A stretch of DNA of 28,453 nucleotides, taken from Magnetospira sp. Its GTDB lineage: Bacteria > Pseudomonadota > Alphaproteobacteria > Rhodospirillales > Magnetospiraceae. The translations under genes and the position numbers were made by a program. Each line of letters starts with the position of its first letter. Within the stretch, counting starts at the first letter, position 1. Shown one piece after another: positions 7,239 to 15,062 of the stretch. The notes beneath the pieces were generated by a model. The model was not told the DNA's origin and made no database searches. It was given only the letters and a program-made list of their open reading frames with translations. The stretch covers positions 1 to 28,453 of the forward strand of contig JANQGL010000067.1 of NCBI GenBank assembly GCA_028277325.1. Reading direction: 5' to 3'.

Positions 7239-7256
7239 ATGGGAGCATGTTCCCAT
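7239..7256. promoter_or_regulatory. operator O2 (candidate S24-repressor site)
   Basis: ATGGGAGCATGTTCCCAT is an 18-bp dyad with one mismatched pair. It shares the core GGGARCATGTTCYC with O1, 121 bp away centre to centre. It covers the GGGAG ribosome-binding site and runs into the ATG at 7255, so the repressor could block both transcript elongation and initiation of translation. Confidence 0.6.
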
Positions 7257-7617
7257 GCCCACCCGCAAGCTGGGTCCGCGCCCCATTCCCCGCCGCCGTG
7301 CCGTGCCGTTCACGGATGCCGAGGAGGCATGGTTCTGGTTCGTCCAATGCCAGGCCCGCCGCACCGAGGGCGCGCGGCTCGACAACCTGACCGATCGCGA
7401 GCGGCCGTGCGAGCCGGACGACATCTACCGGGCGGTCATGGGGCTGCGCCTGCGCGGCCGCTTGGAAGCGTCGCATCTGCGCGTGCTGGCCCGCTACGGC
7501 CGTGCCGGCCGACCGCCGGATTCACGGGCGCGCGAGGAGGAATGGGCGGCCCGCATGTGGGACGAGGCGGTCGACGCCCTGACCACGCCGCTCAAGACCA
7601 AGGGCATCGTCGGATGA
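7255..7617 (+). CDS. hypothetical protein, first gene of the repressor-controlled pair
   Basis: From ATG 7255 the product has 120 residues. An upstream ATG at 7216 would add a poorly coding leader across the operator, while 7255 has GGGAG 9 bases upstream. The N-terminus is basic and proline-rich (MPTRKLGPRPIPRRR). It is followed by FTDAEEAWFWFVQCQARR and a helical body with CEPDDIYRAVMGLRLRGRL, ending LTTPLKTKGIVG. I do not recognise the family; helical content and charge suggest a small nucleic-acid-associated or phage-type protein, which is inference. Its stop overlaps the next start (ATGA). Its position right behind operator O2 implies control by the divergent S24 repressor. Confidence 0.75.
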   Translation: MPTRKLGPRPIPRRRAVPFTDAEEAWFWFVQCQARRTEGARLDNLTDRERPCEPDDIYRAVMGLRLRGRLEASHLRVLARYGRAGRPPDSRAREEEWAARMWDEAVDALTTPLKTKGIVG

Positions 7618-8015
7618 GGGTGTGGCGGGATGGCGACGCCCTGGTCGGGTTCGTGGACCGGAGCGGCATTCGGTGGTTGCGCTGGCTGCGGCGCGGCTTT
7701 CGGCACTGTTACGTGGTGGTGCGTTGCGGCGACGACTGGGTGCTGGTCGATCCGCTGGTCCAGCAGACGGTGGTGCGCGTCCTGAAGGCGGACCCGGCGG
7801 CCGATCTGGCCGGCTGGCTGCGGTCGCGCGGGCATCGGGTGGTGGTGACCCGGATCGCCCGGGCGCCGCCGCGCCTGGCGCCGATCCGCCCCTACACCTG
7901 CGTCGAGGCGGTGAAGCGGGTGCTCGGTCTGCGGGCCTGGTGGGTCGTCACCCCGTGGCTGCTGCATCGCCACCTCGCCGGGGGCCGGAATTCGATGATG
8001 AAACCGGGTCGGTGA
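7614..8015 (+). CDS. candidate permuted papain-fold cysteine enzyme, second gene of the pair
   Basis: The 133-residue product starts at the ATG that overlaps the preceding stop (ATGA). Two segments stand out. FRHCYVVVRCGDDWVLVDPL (29-48) puts His31 at the head of a beta strand. PYTCVEAVKRVLGL (93-106) puts Cys96 at the start of a helix. His before Cys is the order of the circularly permuted papain folds (LRAT/NlpC-related enzymes), where these residues form the catalytic pair. The C-terminus WWVVTPWLLHRHL is hydrophobic. I infer a small thiol hydrolase, perhaps a phage-type protein, but without alignment this is tentative. It is co-transcribed with the 120-residue gene and probably under the S24 repressor. 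Confidence 0.7.
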   Translation: MRVWRDGDALVGFVDRSGIRWLRWLRRGFRHCYVVVRCGDDWVLVDPLVQQTVVRVLKADPAADLAGWLRSRGHRVVVTRIARAPPRLAPIRPYTCVEAVKRVLGLRAWWVVTPWLLHRHLAGGRNSMMKPGR

Positions 8016-8052
8016 AATGCTATGGAGGCGGGGCGGTCGCCGGCCGGCGCCC

Positions 8053-8070
8053 CCGTCGGCGGCGCGACGG
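8053..8070. terminator. weak hairpin after the cassette
   Basis: CCGTCG and CGACGG form a 6-bp perfect stem around a 6-base loop between the cassette and trpB2. No T-tract follows. It may attenuate transcription between the two units. Confidence 0.25.
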
Positions 8071-8101
8071 CGGCCGCGAAGAAAGCCGTTAGAGGGGAAC
8101 G

Positions 8102-9475
8102 ATGGGCGACGACACCGTCAAGTATCTGTTGCCGGAAAACCGTATTCCGCGAGCCTGGTACAACGTGATGGCCGACCTGCCGGAGCCGATGGCGCCGGTG
8201 CTGCATCCGGGGACCGGGCGGCCGGTCGGTCCGGACGACCTGGCGCCCCTGTTCCCCATGGCCTGCATCGCCCAGGAGATGGCGACCGAGCGCGAGATCG
8301 AGATTCCGGAGCCGGTGCGCGAGATCTACAAGCAGTGGCGGCCATCGCCCCTGTACCGGGCGCGCCGCCTGGAGAAGGCGCTCGATACCCCGGCCCGCAT
8401 CTACTACAAGTACGAGGGGGTCAGCCCGTCCGGCTCCCACAAGCCCAACACCGCCGTCGCCCAGGCCTTCTACAACAAGGAGGAAGGGGTCAAGCGCCTG
8501 ACCACCGAGACCGGGGCCGGCCAGTGGGGATCGTCGCTCGCCTTCGCCGGGCATATCTTCGGGCTCGAGGTGGACGTCTACATGGTCAAGGTGTCCTACG
8601 TCCAGAAGCCCTACCGGCGCGCCCTGATGGAGACCTACGGCGCCCGCTGCGTGCCCAGCCCGTCGACCGAGACGGCGGCCGGCCGCGCGATCCTGGAGGC
8701 CGACCCGGACTCCAACGGCGCCCTCGGCATCGCCATTTCGGAGGCGGTGGAGATGGCGGCGCAACGCGACGACACCAGGTATTCCCTGGGCAGCGTGCTC
8801 AACCACGTGCTGCTGCACCAGACGGTGACCGGCCTGGAGGCCCTGGAACAGATGGACATGGCCGGCGACCAGCCGGACGTGGTGATCGGCTGCGCCGGCG
8901 GCGGCTCCAACTTCGCCGGCCTGGCCAGCCCGTTCGTCGGCAGGAAGATCGCGGGCCAGATGTCGCCGCGCATCGTCGCCGTCGAGCCGGCCGCCTGCCC
9001 GACCCTGACCCGCGGCCGCTTCGCCTACGATTTCGGCGACACCGCGCACCTGACCCCGCTGGTCAAGATGCACACCCTGGGCGCCTCCTTCATGCCGCCG
9101 GGGTTCCATGCCGGCGGCCTGCGCTACCACGGCATGGGACCGATCGTCAGCCACCTGCTGCACCTGGGCCTGATCGAGGCGGTGTCGCATCATCAGCTCG
9201 GCTGCTTCGAGGCCGGGGTCCTGTTCGCGCGCGCCGAGGGCATCGTGCCGGCGCCGGAATCGACCCACGCCGTGAAGGAGACGGTCGACGAGGCATTGCG
9301 CTGCAAGGCCGAGGGCAGGTCGCGGGCGATCCTGTTCAATCTGTCCGGTCACGGACATTTCGACATGCAGGCCTACACCGATTTCTTCGATGGCAGGCTG
9401 CAGGACCGCGACTACGACCAGACGGCCCTCGACCGTTCGCTGGCCGCGCTGCCCGACGTGGCCGCCGCCGAGTAG
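8102..9475 (+). CDS. trpB2: TrpB2-type tryptophan synthase beta-like protein
   Basis: The 457-residue product is a fold-type II pyridoxal-phosphate enzyme of the TrpB2 subgroup, longer than TrpB1 (~400). The PLP lysine is Lys114 in GVSPSGSHKPNTA, and the phosphate-binding loop is GCAGGGSNFAG. WRPSPLYRARRLEKAL and TGAGQWGSSLAFA are also typical. TrpB2 condenses serine with indole or, in some species, with phosphoserine, and often works without TrpA, salvaging indole. No trpA, trpF or trpC is nearby, which fits TrpB2 rather than the main tryptophan operon. The ATG follows AGAGGGGAACG, a good ribosome-binding site. Confidence 0.93.
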   Translation: MGDDTVKYLLPENRIPRAWYNVMADLPEPMAPVLHPGTGRPVGPDDLAPLFPMACIAQEMATEREIEIPEPVREIYKQWRPSPLYRARRLEKALDTPARIYYKYEGVSPSGSHKPNTAVAQAFYNKEEGVKRLTTETGAGQWGSSLAFAGHIFGLEVDVYMVKVSYVQKPYRRALMETYGARCVPSPSTETAAGRAILEADPDSNGALGIAISEAVEMAAQRDDTRYSLGSVLNHVLLHQTVTGLEALEQMDMAGDQPDVVIGCAGGGSNFAGLASPFVGRKIAGQMSPRIVAVEPAACPTLTRGRFAYDFGDTAHLTPLVKMHTLGASFMPPGFHAGGLRYHGMGPIVSHLLHLGLIEAVSHHQLGCFEAGVLFARAEGIVPAPESTHAVKETVDEALRCKAEGRSRAILFNLSGHGHFDMQAYTDFFDGRLQDRDYDQTALDRSLAALPDVAAAE

Positions 9476-9598
9476 GTGGCGCCGGGTCCTGCGTAAGGGA
9501 ACTGTCGCTTGATCCGCTCGCAAGTGTAAAAAACTTTGTTATAGTTCCGCCGACTCGTCGAACCGCGACGCGGCGTCGAAACTCCTGGGGGAGACACC

Positions 9599-10861
9599 TT
9601 GTCCGAGAAACCGAAGACCGCGTCGCCGCCTTTGATGAGGGCCTTCAACGGCCTGCGGCCGCTGCCCGAGTACGCCGCCGACGTGGCCGCGCCGCCCTAC
9701 GACGTGGTGAGCTTCGAGGAGGCGCGCGACCTTGCCAAGGGGAAGCCCTGGAGCTTCCTGCACATCTCGCGGCCGGAGATCGACCTGCCCGAAGGCACCG
9801 ATCCCTACGCCGACGAGGTCTACACCACCGGAGCCGAGAACCTGACCCGTCTGGTCGATCGCGGCGTGCTGGTGCGCGACCCGGCGCCCAGCTTCTATGT
9901 CTACCGCTTGAAGTCGGAAGATCACGAACAGATCGGCGTGGTCGGCGCCGCATCGGTGGCCGCCTACGACAGCAACCGGATCCGCCGTCACGAACTGACC
10001 CGGCCGGCCAAGGAGGACGACCGGGTGCGCCAGATCGACGTGGTCAACGCGCAGACCGGCCCGGTCCTGCTGGCGCATCGGCCCAATGCGCACCTGGACG
10101 ACGTGCTGCGCGGCGCCACGGAGAGCGCGCCGGACTACGCGGTGACCGATCAGAACATGGTCGAGCACGCCGTCTGGGCGCTGTCCGACGCCGCCACCCT
10201 GGCGCGGGTCGGCAAGCTGTTCGAGGCCATGAAGGCGGTCTACATCGCCGACGGGCATCATCGCTCGGCCGCCGCCTCGCGGGTCGCCGCCATGCGGCGC
10301 GAAAGCAATCCCTACCAGCGCGGCGACGAAGTCTACGAGTCCTTCCTCGCGGTGTCGTTCCCCAGCGACCAGATGCGGATCCTGGACTACAACCGGGTGA
10401 TCCGCGACCTCGGCGACCTGTCGGCCGACGCCTTCCTGAACAGGATCCGCGAGCGGTTTTCGGTCGAGCCGTCCGAGGCGGCGGTGCGGCCGCGCGCCAA
10501 GGCGGAATTCGGACTGTACATGGGCGGACGCTGGTATCGCCTGCGGGCCCTGACGCCGCCGTCCGACGATCCGCGCGAATCGCTCGACGTCTCGATCCTG
10601 GCGCACCGGCTGCTCGAACCGCTCCTCGGCGTCACCGACGCGCGGCGCGACCCGCGGATCGATTTCGTGGGCGGCATCCGCGGCCTCGGGGTGCTGGAAC
10701 AGCGGGTGGACCGGGACGGCTGGGCGGCGGCGTTCAGCCTGTTTCCCACCTCGATGGACGAATTGATGGCGGTGGCCGAGGCGGACGAGGTGATGCCGCC
10801 GAAATCCACATGGTTCGAACCCAAGCTGGCCGACGGCCTGGTCTCGTATCCCCTGGACTGA
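9599..10861 (+). CDS. DUF1015-family protein (possible serine-kinase-like)
   Basis: From a TTG at 9599, strongly supported by GGGGGAG 6 bases upstream, the product has 420 residues and starts MSEKPKTASPP; an ATG at 9632 is the fallback. LRPLPEYAADVAAPPYDVVS at the N-terminus and FLHISRPEIDLPEG are typical of DUF1015. VYIADGHHRSAAA holds the D-G-H-H-R motif of the ParB/sulfiredoxin-like nucleotide-binding superfamily, to which the archaeal ADP-dependent serine kinase SerK belongs. A phosphotransfer role in serine metabolism is therefore possible but unproven here. It is cytoplasmic with no signal. A 123-bp gap separates it from trpB2, another serine-using enzyme. The next gene follows after 13 bp, so the two may be co-transcribed. 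Confidence 0.88.
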   Translation: MSEKPKTASPPLMRAFNGLRPLPEYAADVAAPPYDVVSFEEARDLAKGKPWSFLHISRPEIDLPEGTDPYADEVYTTGAENLTRLVDRGVLVRDPAPSFYVYRLKSEDHEQIGVVGAASVAAYDSNRIRRHELTRPAKEDDRVRQIDVVNAQTGPVLLAHRPNAHLDDVLRGATESAPDYAVTDQNMVEHAVWALSDAATLARVGKLFEAMKAVYIADGHHRSAAASRVAAMRRESNPYQRGDEVYESFLAVSFPSDQMRILDYNRVIRDLGDLSADAFLNRIRERFSVEPSEAAVRPRAKAEFGLYMGGRWYRLRALTPPSDDPRESLDVSILAHRLLEPLLGVTDARRDPRIDFVGGIRGLGVLEQRVDRDGWAAAFSLFPTSMDELMAVAEADEVMPPKSTWFEPKLADGLVSYPLD

Positions 10862-10874
10862 AAGCGGACGCGCC

Positions 10875-11276
10875 ATGCAGAACCCACCAAGCGGCGGCAA
10901 ATGGGAGATCGGAATCCTGCGCCCGCGGTCCCACAAGGACGTCCTGGAAAGCCGCCTGATGGAGATGGAGGTGGACCCGGGCAGCCTGCCGAAAGGGTTC
11001 GTGGTCGAGTTGATCTCCCACCTGCACCGCCATTTCGTGGCCGAGCGCAAGGCGCGCATGAAACGTAAGGACGCCACCGGAACGGTGTCCCGGAAGCTGA
11101 CCCCGTTCAGCTTTCACATCACCCAGGCGGCGGTGCTGGTCGCCCTCGCCCTGTCGCCGCGCAAGGCGGCGCGCCGGTTCGCCGACCACCGGCCGGCGCC
11201 CAAGCGGCGCCTGATCGAGAACCTGCGGCCGGTGTTCAAGAAATACGGTCTCAAGATTTCGCTGCCGAACGCCTGA
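10875..11276 (+). CDS. small basic hypothetical protein
   Basis: The 133-residue product is strongly basic (for example ERKARMKRKDATG and SPRKAARRFADHRPAPKRR). I do not recognise the family. A predicted helix, PKGFVVELISHLHRHFVAER (37-56), is followed by a Ser/Thr-rich turn and a hydrophobic helix, FHITQAAVLVALAL (about 80-93). A membrane-spanning role is possible for the latter but it is short. Its reading frame has normal codon bias for the region, which argues it is real. It starts 13 bp after the DUF1015 gene. Its last 26 bases overlap the end of the convergent c-di-GMP gene, an unusually long tail-to-tail overlap. Confidence 0.6.
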   Translation: MQNPPSGGKWEIGILRPRSHKDVLESRLMEMEVDPGSLPKGFVVELISHLHRHFVAERKARMKRKDATGTVSRKLTPFSFHITQAAVLVALALSPRKAARRFADHRPAPKRRLIENLRPVFKKYGLKISLPNA

Positions 11277-14200
11277 CCGGTCCGCTCTCCGGATCGTGGC
11301 CGCAGATGCTCAGCGCCTCGAACAGGTCGAAGCAGATGCGGGCGTCGTCGGCCCATTCCAGGAGATCCGCCGTCCCCTGGCGCCAGGCCTCGAAGCCGGG
11401 AAAATCGCCGTCCAGGGTCTCCATGTCCCGGAATCCCATGCTCCAGTCGGGAAACAGGCGGCGGCGCGTGAGTCCGTGCACCACCATGCGCACGTCACGG
11501 TGGCGGTCGTCCCTGACGATCCGGTCCATCAGCTCGTCGACGGTCTCCACCGGGCCCTCGAGCATCTGCATGAACCGTCCGTGGCGATAGACGAGGAAGC
11601 CGGTGATGCCGTTGCGCGCGTTGAACTGCCGCGAGGCGTCCAGGATCCGAACCAGATCGTCGCGGCCGAGCGGCCGGCGCGCTTGGCTGATATAGATCAA
11701 GTAGCGCAGCTCCAGGGCCGGCGCGAGGCGTGCCGTCGGTTTGTTGCGGAGTGCCTGGAAAAGGTCGGGCTCGGTCAGCGGACGATAGAAGAGGTATCCC
11801 TGCACGCGGTCGCAGCCCATGTTGCGGAGCTGCTCCAACTGGGCCCGGGTCTCCACGCCTTCGGCGACCAGGTCCTTTCCCAGTTCCTTGGCCATCTTGG
11901 TGATCGTCCGGGTGATGAGCCGCGAATCCCGGCGCCGGTCCATGCCGTCGATGAACTCGCGGTCGATCTTGACGGTGGAGATGGGCAGCCTCAGGAGTTG
12001 CAGAAGCGACGAATATCCGGTGCCGAAATCGTCGATCGCGATCCGGAGTCCGAGGTCGCACAGCCGGTCGAGCACGTTGAGATCGGAGTCCGCGTCCACG
12101 GTCAGCGAGGTTTCGGTCAGTTCGAGGACGATCCGCTGCGGGTCGGCGCCGCGATCGATGATGGCGGCGTTGAAGTCGCTCACCAGGTCGGGGTCGATGA
12201 GCTGGCGCACCGAGATGTTGACGGTCAGGTAGGGGGCGGCGTCGCCGAACGCCTCGCGCAGCCGGACCTCGGTCGCGCAGGCCTGCTCGAACACCCAGCG
12301 CCCGATGCGCAGGATGGCGCCGGTGGATTCGGCGATCGGCACGAACTGATCGGGCCCCACCTGGCCGAACTCCGGGGTCCATCGCAGCAATGTCTCGGCG
12401 CCGACGATGGTGCCGTCCCAGGTCGACACGATCGGCTGGTAAAGGATGTTGAGCTCACGGCGGTCCAGCGCCAGGTCGAGCCCCTCGATGATGCGCAGCT
12501 GACGCCGCGAGGCCTCTTCCAGGTCCTCCGAGAAGAACCGCCACCCGTTGCCGCCCCGCGCCTTGGCGTCGCGCATGGCGGTCGTGGCGTCGCGGATCAG
12601 GTCGTCGGCGCCCGTTCCGGCGTCCTGATTTCGGGCGAAGCCGACGCTTGCCGCGATCCCGAACAGGCGGTCGTCCAGTTCGAACGGCTGGCGCAGGGCG
12701 TCCACCAGACGTCCGGCGAGGCCGGCAAGGTCACCGAGATCATGGGGCTGCTCGCATATGAGGGCGAATTCGTCGGCCCCCAGGTGGGCGAACGTGCGGC
12801 CGCGGCCGGCCAGTTCCATCAGGCGATCGGCAACATTCTTGAGCAGGCGGTCTCCCAGCCGATGCCCGGCGGTGTCGTTGATCACCTTGAACCGGTCCAG
12901 GTCGATCATGAACAACGTGACCGGGTCGCCCCCCGTGTTCCGCCACCGTTTCAGGGCGTTGGACAGGCGCTTGCGGAACAGGTGGCGGTTCGGCAGGCCG
13001 GTCATCGGGTCGTGGGTGGCGCGGCGCAGCAGCTCGTCCTCGTGGCGTTTGCGTTCGGAGATGTCGCGCAGGGTGGCGACGAGAATCCGTTTCCCGTTGA
13101 CCATGAATTTGGCGAGGCTGGCCTCGGCCGGGAACGTGGAGCCGTTCTGCCGATAGCCCATGACGTCGCGGCGCTGGCTCATCAAGGCCTCGCGCTCCTC
13201 GGCTTGGAGGAACGATCCGAGCAGACGACGGTGTCGGTCGCGCATTTGCGGCGGCAGCAGCATATGGACCGACAGGCCCAGCATGCTCGGGCGGGAGTAG
13301 CCGAACATCTCCGTCGCGCCGGCGTTGACGTGCTGGATGATGCCGTCCTCGTCGGTGGCGATCACCGCCACGTCGGCGACCGAGAGGATTTGGTCCAGAT
13401 GCGCCGGGTCGGAGTCCGGGAGTCTGGGGGCTGAACAGACCAGCACGACGCGCCTTGGGGCTGAGTCATCCCCGCCGACCGGGTCAAGGGTGCATGTGAG
13501 GCTGAGCGTCGTCCCATCGAGGTTGCCGGCCTTAAGGGTGGCGCTCCGTTCCGTTCCGGCGTCGGCGATCTCCCGGCACAGGCGTTCGAACGCCTGCGGG
13601 TCGGCCCACAAGTCTCTCGCCAGCATGCCGGTGCGGACCATATCTCCGACCCAAAGCGCCCGAAAGGCACGGTTGGCATGGCCAACCGTGCCGTCCGGCT
13701 CGATGATGGCGATCGGGAGCGCGGCGGGGCGGGTGGCGGTCGGTCCGGGCTTCGCGGTCCGTAGCATGGACGCGGCGCCCTTGCGCGCGTCGGCGAGATA
13801 GCGGTCCGGGACCTGCGGCCTGATCGAACCGAAGGCGCGCAGGATATTGAACATCCCGTCGGCCCGGCATCGTCCCAGGTAGCTGTTCACGACCAGGTTG
13901 CGGGTGTTCGGGTCCATCCTTACATGGCCCTGAGGGGCGGTCATTTCAAACCCCGCCAAGGCCTCGGCGATGATCTCGCCGTCGGTTTCCCCGGTCCGAT
14001 TGGCCGCCCAGGCGAACGCGTGGATGGCGATGTAGGCGCTTTCGCCGAAATGGCTCATCGGCGTGCCTCCGCGCGGCGCCAGGCCGCTCGTCTCGGGCAT
14101 GTTCCGGAGTCCGGCCAGCCAGTCCCGGTTGCGCGGGGTGCCCAGGGTCATGAAATAGCTGTTGACGGCGTACAGGCCGTGGCGGGCCTCCGGGCTCAGG

Positions 14201-14907
14201 AAGCGGCTCAGCGATTCGGTGAGGTGCCCGGCCAGGACGGCGGTCCGGGAGGCCTGTCCGTGGCGGTGCAGCTGCCGCAGGAGTTCGATCTGGCGCTGTC
14301 CGGCGAACACCGGCACGAACACGTCGGCCCCGGAACGCGCCAGGCGATCCAGCGTGCCGCCGATCTCCGCCATGTCGTCCGTGTAGACCTCGCCGACCAG
14401 TTCGCCGCCGGCCGACCGAAGGATGGCGGCGGCGGCGGCGATGGCGCCGCGCGGCCATTCGTGGTTGCTGCCGACGAAGAACACCTTCGGCCCCAGGGTT
14501 TCCACCACGTAGGGCAGGGCGGCGCCGAGTTGCTGGTTGGGCAGGGCGCCGAAGCTGTAGAAAAGGGGGCTCGACAGGCTGCCTTCGTTGAGGGAGTACC
14601 CGAGCAAGGGTATCCGTCGCGGCTCGGAGACCAGCTGCGACACCGCGATGCGGGTATTGGACAGGACGTTGCCGAGCAAGGCCACGCATCCGAAGGTGTC
14701 GACCAGGCTCTCCGCCGCCGCGATGGCGGTTTCGGTGCGGCTGCCGTCGTCGACCATGACCATTTCGAGCGGGTACCCGAGGATCCCGCCGGCGCCGTTG
14801 ACCTCGTCGCGCGCCTTGCACGCCGCCCGCAGAATTTCGGTGCCATAGGCCTCGGCGGCTCCGGACAGCGGCACCATCAGGCCCAGCTTGATGGACTCGC
14901 CGCCCAT
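11251..14907 (-). CDS. AmiC-like sensor / PAS / PAS / GGDEF / EAL / BLUF c-di-GMP protein
   Basis: The 1218-residue product has six regions in order. Residues ~5-375 are a periplasmic-binding-type domain of the AmiC/amide-urea class (IKLGLMVPLSGAAEAYGTE; SYFMTLGTPRNRDWLAGL) with no signal peptide, so it is probably cytosolic as in AmiC. PAS regions lie at ~390-500 and ~505-630. GGDEF spans ~630-795 and has LGADEF in place of GGDEF and no RxxD inhibitory site, so cyclase activity is doubtful. EAL spans ~815-1060 with ETLLRW, NISVRQL, IDDFGTGYSSL, KIDREF and EGVET, so the phosphodiesterase residues appear intact. BLUF spans ~1068-1165 with LIYISQA (flavin Tyr), RQFNARNGITG (Asn), FMQMLEGP (Gln) and FPDWSMGF (Trp/Met). 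Prediction: a light- and ligand-controlled c-di-GMP phosphodiesterase. GGGGAC precedes the ATG. BLUF usually sits N-terminal to EAL; C-terminal placement is unusual. Confidence 0.93.
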   Translation of the reverse strand: MGGESIKLGLMVPLSGAAEAYGTEILRAACKARDEVNGAGGILGYPLEMVMVDDGSRTETAIAAAESLVDTFGCVALLGNVLSNTRIAVSQLVSEPRRIPLLGYSLNEGSLSSPLFYSFGALPNQQLGAALPYVVETLGPKVFFVGSNHEWPRGAIAAAAAILRSAGGELVGEVYTDDMAEIGGTLDRLARSGADVFVPVFAGQRQIELLRQLHRHGQASRTAVLAGHLTESLSRFLSPEARHGLYAVNSYFMTLGTPRNRDWLAGLRNMPETSGLAPRGGTPMSHFGESAYIAIHAFAWAANRTGETDGEIIAEALAGFEMTAPQGHVRMDPNTRNLVVNSYLGRCRADGMFNILRAFGSIRPQVPDRYLADARKGAASMLRTAKPGPTATRPAALPIAIIEPDGTVGHANRAFRALWVGDMVRTGMLARDLWADPQAFERLCREIADAGTERSATLKAGNLDGTTLSLTCTLDPVGGDDSAPRRVVLVCSAPRLPDSDPAHLDQILSVADVAVIATDEDGIIQHVNAGATEMFGYSRPSMLGLSVHMLLPPQMRDRHRRLLGSFLQAEEREALMSQRRDVMGYRQNGSTFPAEASLAKFMVNGKRILVATLRDISERKRHEDELLRRATHDPMTGLPNRHLFRKRLSNALKRWRNTGGDPVTLFMIDLDRFKVINDTAGHRLGDRLLKNVADRLMELAGRGRTFAHLGADEFALICEQPHDLGDLAGLAGRLVDALRQPFELDDRLFGIAASVGFARNQDAGTGADDLIRDATTAMRDAKARGGNGWRFFSEDLEEASRRQLRIIEGLDLALDRRELNILYQPIVSTWDGTIVGAETLLRWTPEFGQVGPDQFVPIAESTGAILRIGRWVFEQACATEVRLREAFGDAAPYLTVNISVRQLIDPDLVSDFNAAIIDRGADPQRIVLELTETSLTVDADSDLNVLDRLCDLGLRIAIDDFGTGYSSLLQLLRLPISTVKIDREFIDGMDRRRDSRLITRTITKMAKELGKDLVAEGVETRAQLEQLRNMGCDRVQGYLFYRPLTEPDLFQALRNKPTARLAPALELRYLIYISQARRPLGRDDLVRILDASRQFNARNGITGFLVYRHGRFMQMLEGPVETVDELMDRIVRDDRHRDVRMVVHGLTRRRLFPDWSMGFRDMETLDGDFPGFEAWRQGTADLLEWADDARICFDLFEALSICGHDPESGPVRRSAAKS

Positions 14908-15062
14908 GGTTCAGTCCCCGACTTCCTGTCCAAAAGGATTACTGTGCGACACCGTAACGCAGTTCACCCGCTTCCGCCACCCTCAATAAAGGCCAATCAC
15001 GGCCCCAATACCCGAACCGTTGACGAATTACAGAAGGTGCCCATAAGGCAACGGCGTTGCGT

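Noticed and set aside
7118..7256. Standard alphaproteobacterial LexA box
   Set aside because: The usual GTTC-N7-GTTC direct repeat is absent; the sites are GAAC-type inverted repeats that fit the local S24 repressor better.
9509..9545. Promoter TTGATC / TATAGT before the DUF1015 gene
   Set aside because: Spacing of 25 bp is too long, and no better -35 is visible for TATAGT.
8017..10959. Very long open frame spanning trpB2 and the DUF1015 gene in another frame (980 codons)
   Set aside because: High-GC shadow frame: Arg/Pro/Gly-rich translation with no domains, overlapping two confidently identified genes.
11296..13434. 712-codon plus-strand frame opposite the BLUF/EAL gene
   Set aside because: Translation lacks any recognisable motif, while the minus strand encodes intact EAL and BLUF domains.
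11251..14907. Periplasmic location of the AmiC-like domain
   Set aside because: No signal peptide at the N-terminus and no membrane segment between it and the PAS regions, so a cytosolic AmiC-like sensor is more likely.
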